The notes beneath the pieces are model-generated. The model did no database searches. It saw only the letters and a list, made by a program, of their open reading frames with translations, and was not told the DNA's origin. Both the position numbers and the translations under genes were made by a program. A DNA stretch of 64,000 nt from Ariolimax columbianus (lineage: Eukaryota; Mollusca; Gastropoda; Stylommatophora; Arionidae): positions 79,319,547 to 79,383,546 of the forward strand of contig JAVGWX010000005.1 in assembly GCA_036924085.1 (NCBI GenBank), read 5' to 3'. Within the stretch, counting starts at the first letter, position 1. Every line of letters begins with the position of its first letter. Of the stretch, positions 59,274-64,000 are shown in pieces.

Positions 59274-60810
59274 TCTTAACGGCAAATACCTGCAGCCAAA
59301 CGACAACCCAAACTACCTGGGAGTCACATTTGATCGGCGCATGACATGGAAAAGTCAGATCGAGAGATACCGAGTGAGAGCCAGAGAAAGAATGGCAATC
59401 ATGAAGAAACTTGCTGGCACAAGCTGGGGAGCAGACGAAAGTATACTAAAGTATACTAAAGAAACTGTACACTGGAAGAGTGAGACCAGTCCTCGAGTAT
59501 GGCATTGCGGCATTGACAACTGCAGCAAAGGCGAACTTCGATAAAATTAGCAAACTCCAAAACCAAGCCATGAGAGTTATAACAGGAAGCATGAAGTCAA
59601 CACCAATTGTAGAACTGGAAAAGATTACAAAACTGCAATCCATGACCGACAGAAGAGACTGCAGAGCCCAGCAGCAAGCAGAGAAACTCAGAAGACTGAC
59701 TGACCATCTAACGCACCAGAGACTAAACAATTTTGGATATGGGAAACTAAAGCGGAGAAACTTTGCAGAGATAGCCAAAGCAAAGATGCACGAAGACCCT
59801 ATGAACGCACTAACAACACTAAAGCCCATCCCTATTGTACGAAAACCTACCTGGAGGCAGCATATATTTCCAGAGGTGGTAGAAAATATACTAGGTATTG
59901 GAAACAAAAACTGCCAGACTGAAAAAGAAAGAAGAGATACAACCCTGAGGTACATAACGAAAAACTACCCAAGCATGGAATGGACCCATGCATACACCGA
60001 CGGTTCTGTAACAAACACAACACAGAACGGAGGGGCAGGGGCATTCCTGAGCCTACCAAATGGCAGGAAAATAACACTGTCATTGGCAACTGGAAAATAC
60101 ACAAGCAATTTCAGAGCGGAGGCAGAGGCACTGAGGGCGGCAGTGGAAGAAATGGTGACAGGTAAAAGGAATGAAAGCCATATAGTCCTGCTAACAGATT
60201 GCCTGGCCATAGTCACAGCACTAAAAAGCCAGAAAAATACTGAACTTAATGATTTTAGAGCAGTACTCTGTCAACTATGCCAGCAGCCCGCACCAAAAAG
60301 GGTAGTGGTACAGTGGGTTCCATCCCATTGTAACATCTAAGGCAATGAGGAGGCAGACAGACTGGCAAAAGAAGGTGCAAGACTACCACAACCAGATACC
60401 AGTGTGACATACGAAGAGTCAAAACGGCTTATTGGAGCTAGATACATGACCAAATGGGAAACCGAATGTACTGGCTACACAAAAAATGATGCCTATTACC
60501 AGTTGAACCGAAGAGAGCAGGTCGTGGTCTTCAGACTTCGCACTGGCCACAATAGACTGAGGTACCACCTATTCAACAAATTGAAGATAGGTAGCACCGA
60601 CGAATGCACGTTTGGTACCGAGAAAATGACCGCTGAACATTTGCTGCAAAACTGCCCGACATATGAGGATCAGATAGAGCAGATGTGGCCATCACCAGTG
60701 GCAACACTAGACAAGCTCTACGGCAGTGTCGACAGCCTCAGGATGACCGCTGCTTTTTTCGAAAAAATAAAGGTCAACGTCTGACAGCGTAAGAAGAAGA
60801 AGAAGAAGAA
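59274..60810 (+). mobile_element. 5'-truncated I-like LINE with RNase H and 18-bp TSD
   Basis: Flanked by the direct repeat GATTTAGATATATTTAAG (59256-59273 and 60811-60828). It encodes the post-RT region (NYLGVTFDRRMTWKSQI, VRPVLEYGIAAL) and an RNase H domain (HAYTDGSV, FRAEAEAL, LLTDCLA, VPSHCNI then GNEEADRLAKEG). The C-terminal segment has TAEHLLQNCPTYEDQ. A 10-bp duplication (GTATACTAAA at 59441-59460) shifts the frame, and TAA at 60338-60340 interrupts RNase H. The stop codon is followed almost at once by ACAGCG and a GAA tail. Placement in the I superfamily (Nimb/I-like) rests on the RNase H domain and overall feel. Confidence 0.88.
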
Positions 60811-60942
60811 GATTTAGATATATTTAAGATGAGTTTTGAAAGCAAACAAAGAAGAAAAGTGAAGATTGTATGAAGACATGCCAAAGATTATAAACATCAA
60901 AGCTCATGAAGATGTTAACCCACCCACACTTTGAAGACATAC

Positions 60943-61173
60943 CTGCAACTTTTTTTTCATAAAATGGGGCCTCATCTTGATGTCATTGACACAGCGCTGG
61001 GCATCCTCATAGGATGAAAAGAAGACCAGGCCCTTACTGCGGTTCCTGTCCATGAAGCAGGAAGTAACTTCTCCGTACCTAGACATGGCCGTCCTCAACA
61101 GGCGGTTGTTGGCATCACTTGGCAAGCAGTCTACCCAGACACATGAGGTGGGCATGCTTTTACCAAAGCCCAG
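60943..61173 (-). CDS. SPEN: SPEN exon e3: last RRM (human RRM4 equivalent)
   Basis: The 231-nt, phase 0-0 exon has acceptor CTAACAG ending 61174 and donor GTATGT from 60942. It starts LGFGKSMPTSCVWVDCL, the near-invariant linker and first strand of this SPEN RRM. KGLVFFSS stands in the RNP1 position. It ends KKKLQ and reads on into IDFASRE of exon e4. An I-like LINE ends only about 115 bases downstream of this donor in the intron. Confidence 0.95.
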
Positions 61174-61728
61174 CTGTTAGGAAAGGAGGACATGTATTTA
61201 TTATATGATGTCTGGAAAGAAATAGTTGCAATATGAACATGAAGACAGGATAGGTCACAAGCAACATATTTATTTTGGGTGTTCAGCTGGCCAAATTCCA
61301 AGGCTTGTTTGTCTCTGTACTATAAGAAATGTGTCTACATGTTGGTATATGTGTACTGTAGGAAAGGTCACTAAGCGGTTAGTGTCATGTCTCACAAACT
61401 AAAAACATGTGCATCGATTGGAAGTAAACCTATTTAACACATTTGTGTGGAAACTGGCTGCAATGTGCCATTAGGCATATAACACAGCACAGAAATACCT
61501 CGATTTATTGCATTTCACAAATATTACTGTGTGATTTATTTAATTCCATGAAGAAATGTGTGATTTATAGTTTACCTCTATTAGAACTAATATCCTTCTT
61601 GTGCCCACTAAGCTCCCTACAGAACACAGGTTTTCAATAAATCCTCCCACTATTGGTACACTATTGAACATTAACAACTTAAATTAGTTTTCATTAAAAA
61701 ATGTTCTTTAACAGCCATACTGCAATAC
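61174..61728 (-). other. Intron between e2 and e3, nothing else seen
   Basis: About 555 bp, AT-rich, no supported repeat or ORF. Confidence 0.6.
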
Positions 61729-61854
61729 CTTGATTTTGTTGATCCCTATATGTTCTCCTTCCATTGCCCTCAGAGCCGACACAACACTAGCGATGTCCGA
61801 GTACTGGACAAAAGCAAAAGCAGTTGAGGCACCTTGTCTTTTGATGTCCACATC
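61729..61854 (-). CDS. SPEN: SPEN exon e2: second half of the same RRM
   Basis: The 126-nt, phase 0-0 exon has acceptor CCCAG ending 61855 and donor GTATTG from 61728. It starts DVDIKRQG, carries the RNP1-like TAFAFVQY, and ends HIGINKIK. Joined to e1 it completes the FGDVI-DVDIKRQG strand typical of SPEN. Its length is divisible by three, but skipping it would delete half an RRM. Confidence 0.93.
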
Positions 61855-62109
61855 CTGGGCAAGAAACCAAAGTGTTAGATCAGGAATGAAAATACTAAGA
61901 GGCAAAATATGGGTCAGTTAAGATCAAACATTTAAAATGTGTCAATTTGACCAGAACACAAAGATAAAATACTTAAATGAAACCTAGCCCGCACACAGAC
62001 TGCTGTAAGTGACATAGGTCCTGTGATTTGGAGGGGCCCTATGACTCTTAATGTTTGTAATTTTGCCAGGTAAAATACTCTTTCCTCCCATTTGATACCA
62101 GGGCACAAA

Positions 62110-62260
62110 ATTTAGCATCTGATTATTGTAGTGGTAGAGCACTTTTTTCAACTTCCACAACCGTTATGCTCCAGTCAACCCAGCTGTAAATGGGTACCTG
62201 GCATTCAACTAGGAAGTAAATGGAAGCGAGGAAAGGAACTTGGCACCCTACTTCATACAA
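62110..62260 (+). mobile_element. Probable tRNA-derived SINE in e1-e2 intron
   Basis: An A-box-like TAGTGGTAGAGC (62129-62140) is followed by CTCCAGTCAACCCAGC and TGTAAATGGGTACCTGG. The AAATGGGTACC core matches the SINE at 6381-6635. The B box is eroded. The rest of the 61855-63092 intron shows only a short direct duplication around 62470-62570. Confidence 0.55.
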
Positions 62261-63092
62261 GCTGTGGTTTATCATATTGAAGTCTCAACAACTTCATTCC
62301 CCGACAGTAGTGTAAATACTATGGGACAAACCTTTCATAATTGTATCCTCCTAGGCATGTCATAAGATTTGATTTAGGAGAGTTTGACATGGGGCAGGAT
62401 AACCCACCCATCCTGTCAAAACTATAAGCCCCAAGAATATCTCTACGTTCATGTTATAAGAGGAATGGCTAAGTTCAGTCAACAAAAGTGTTTCCTCATA
62501 ACAAAATGACAAGTTATAAGATAATTGACTAAGTTCAGTCAACAAAAAAGGTTTCCTCATAACAAAATGCCAACCTACTTGTACGTTTGAGGGGATGATA
62601 GCATTGATATATAAGAATGCTCAAAAAGAAGTAACAATATTATTTTCTTGATGTTGACAATAATATCTAAACGTCTGTTCTCCACAGATAGTCAAGGTTG
62701 ACACATTTCAGTGAACATTAATCTATTACTGTCTACGTGTTACCAAGACCCAAAAGGAGCGCAACGAATATAACACTGTAGTCTGCCAGGTAAGAGGTGA
62801 CTAAAGAGGGCTGTTATTCCCCCTGGTAGACACTATAAATAAGCCACAAAATAAAACCCATACACCGCATGGAAGAGAAGAGCGGATGAATCAACTTATT
62901 CATTTATTAAATGGGACAAAAGTGTCCAGGCACAGGGACTACATATTTACTTTGTAAGGTGCCCAAAAATGGTATATATCACTCCTGGCAAAAGGTCATT
63001 ACTTATAAGCATTATATACTCTTCCCCGCCACCTCAAGATCCCAGAACACACACACACAAATAATAGCTTATAGACAAGTGAAAGCACTCAC

Positions 63093-63241
63093 AATGACAT
63101 CCCCAAACTGCTTGAACTTGTCAATGAGGTCCTGCGTGGTTGTCTCCTTCTCCAGGTTGCCAACAAACAGCGTCCTTGTAGACTTAACGTGGTACTCATC
63201 CAAGCTATCTATGTCATTGCCCCTGTCTGTGTCATCCACTT
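63093..63241 (-). CDS. SPEN: SPEN exon e1 (first in window): start of penultimate RRM
   Basis: The 149-nt exon is bounded by acceptor TTGCAG (ending 63242) and donor GTGAGT (63092 downward). It enters at codon position 2 and ends on a codon boundary. It encodes an acidic lead-in, then TRTLFVGNLEKETTTQDL, where LFVGNL is a classical RNP2 motif, and ends FGDVI. This matches the RRM equivalent to human SPEN RRM3. The preceding exon is outside the window. Confidence 0.93.
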
Positions 63242-63714
63242 CTGCAATAGAAAAATCAAGAAAAAATGGTGGAAATACAGTTCTATATAAGAACATTAAC
63301 AAACATGACACTCCCAAGCTTTTACTTTTAAGGTCCTCAACAAGTACTGAATCAAGTGAGCAGCAAATTAAGTTCAACAATTGACTGTAGCACTCTAGTC
63401 ATACTAAGGTTAATAGCAATTGGTCAACTGTAACCTGCCAAGAATGATGTAAGCAGTAACTTAAGAAGATTGTGCAACCTCATCATGTAAAAGAACACAT
63501 TTTGAAATCATCTCTGCAATTATTTGGATACAGGATTCCTGTGAGTCAGTTATAAATAATGGTAGCAGCCCTAATTGGAGAGAGTAGGTACACAAAAAAA
63601 GAATGAATACTAAAACTCTCACCAAAACAAAAAATTTTTTAAAAAATATAAATAACTATTAGATGTTTTAGCTAATAAAGTCATTTCACCAATGAAGTCG
63701 GCATGGAGTGGTGA

Positions 63715-64000
63715 TGTTGCTTTCCTTTATGTAACAGTAATACAATTTGCTCTTTATGTAACAGTAATACAATTTGCTCTTTATGTAACAGTAATACAAT
63801 TTGCTCTTTATGTAACAGTAATACAATAATACAATTTGCTCTTTATGTAACAGTAATACAATTTGCTCTTTATGTAACAGTAATACAATTTGCTCTTTAT
63901 GTAACAGTAATACAATTTGCTCTTTATGTAACAGTAATACAATTTGCTCTTTATGAAACAGGATTATACAATTTGCTCTTTATGTAACAGTAATACAATT
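63715..64000. repeat. 27-bp minisatellite running off the right edge
   Basis: The unit TTTATGTAACAGTAATACAA plus TTTGCTC has about ten copies and continues to the last base, so the full size is unknown. It lies in the intron upstream of e1. 63242-63714 shows nothing else. Confidence 0.95.

Larger units (their letters stand above)
12672..63241 (-). other. SPEN: SPEN gene body (13 coding exons; 5' end outside window)
   Basis: Thirteen exons were joined by reading acceptor/donor sites and codon phase on the minus strand: 63241-63093, 61854-61729, 61173-60943, 54491-54346, 52013-51858, 46856-32458, 26296-25158, 22462-22160, 21453-21336, 20956-20082, 18014-17811, 15767-15609 and 12803-12672. They sum to 18,137 nt, two bases of a shared codon plus 6,044 codons and a stop, with no in-frame stop. 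Order of domains: two RRMs, a very long charged disordered middle, Pro/Gln-rich linkers, then a C-terminal SPOC domain. That order defines the SPEN family of nuclear RNA-binding transcriptional regulators, whose SPOC domain recruits corepressors. Human SPEN is about 3,660 residues and fly Spen about 5,500, so this protein is at the large end. The start codon, promoter and the more N-terminal RRM(s) must lie beyond 64000. Confidence 0.95.

Overview
This is animal nuclear DNA, most likely from a mollusc (possibly a gastropod). It is AT-rich, has spliced genes with GT/AG introns, carries several kinds of non-LTR retrotransposon and SINE, and is unusually full of minisatellites. The mollusc assignment is an inference from the general look of the LINE, SINE and mariner remnants and is not proven.

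The window is dominated by one gene on the minus strand: the Split ends / SPEN (SHARP, MINT) transcriptional regulator. I reconstructed 13 consecutive coding exons from splice sites and codon phase. They run from 63241 down to a stop codon at 12672. All phases join, giving 6,044 residues in the window, and the N-terminus lies beyond position 64000. The first exons encode the last two RRMs of the N-terminal RNA-binding block. A single 14.4-kb exon (32458-46856) encodes a low-complexity, charged middle of about 4,800 residues. Five smaller exons encode proline/glutamine-rich linkers, and three exons encode the C-terminal SPOC domain. Two exons are easy to miss: the 43-codon terminal exon (12672-12803) and an in-frame 156-nt exon (51858-52013).

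Layout from left to right. 1-9.6 kb is downstream of the gene: minisatellites, a decayed CR1-like LINE nested inside a 36-bp minisatellite, and SINE fragments. 9.6-12.67 kb is the probable SPEN 3' UTR. 12.8-32.4 kb holds the SPOC and linker exons, with introns full of SINEs, a TTAA-flanked MITE and minisatellites. 32.4-46.9 kb is the giant exon. 46.9-54.3 kb has introns with a 26-bp array, an RTE-like LINE and a mariner-type element that contains a 31-bp array. 54.5-60.9 kb is an intron with a 3.6-kb 40-bp satellite and an I-like LINE with an 18-bp target duplication. 60.9-63.2 kb has the RRM exons. A 27-bp array runs off the right end.

By rough addition, tandem arrays make up about a quarter of the window. 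Three arrays begin within about 5-15 bases of a SPEN 5' splice site. One SINE family has four copies with clear target-site duplications, and its 3' tail resembles that of the resident I-like LINE. I found no rRNA, tRNA gene, CRISPR array or second protein-coding host gene.
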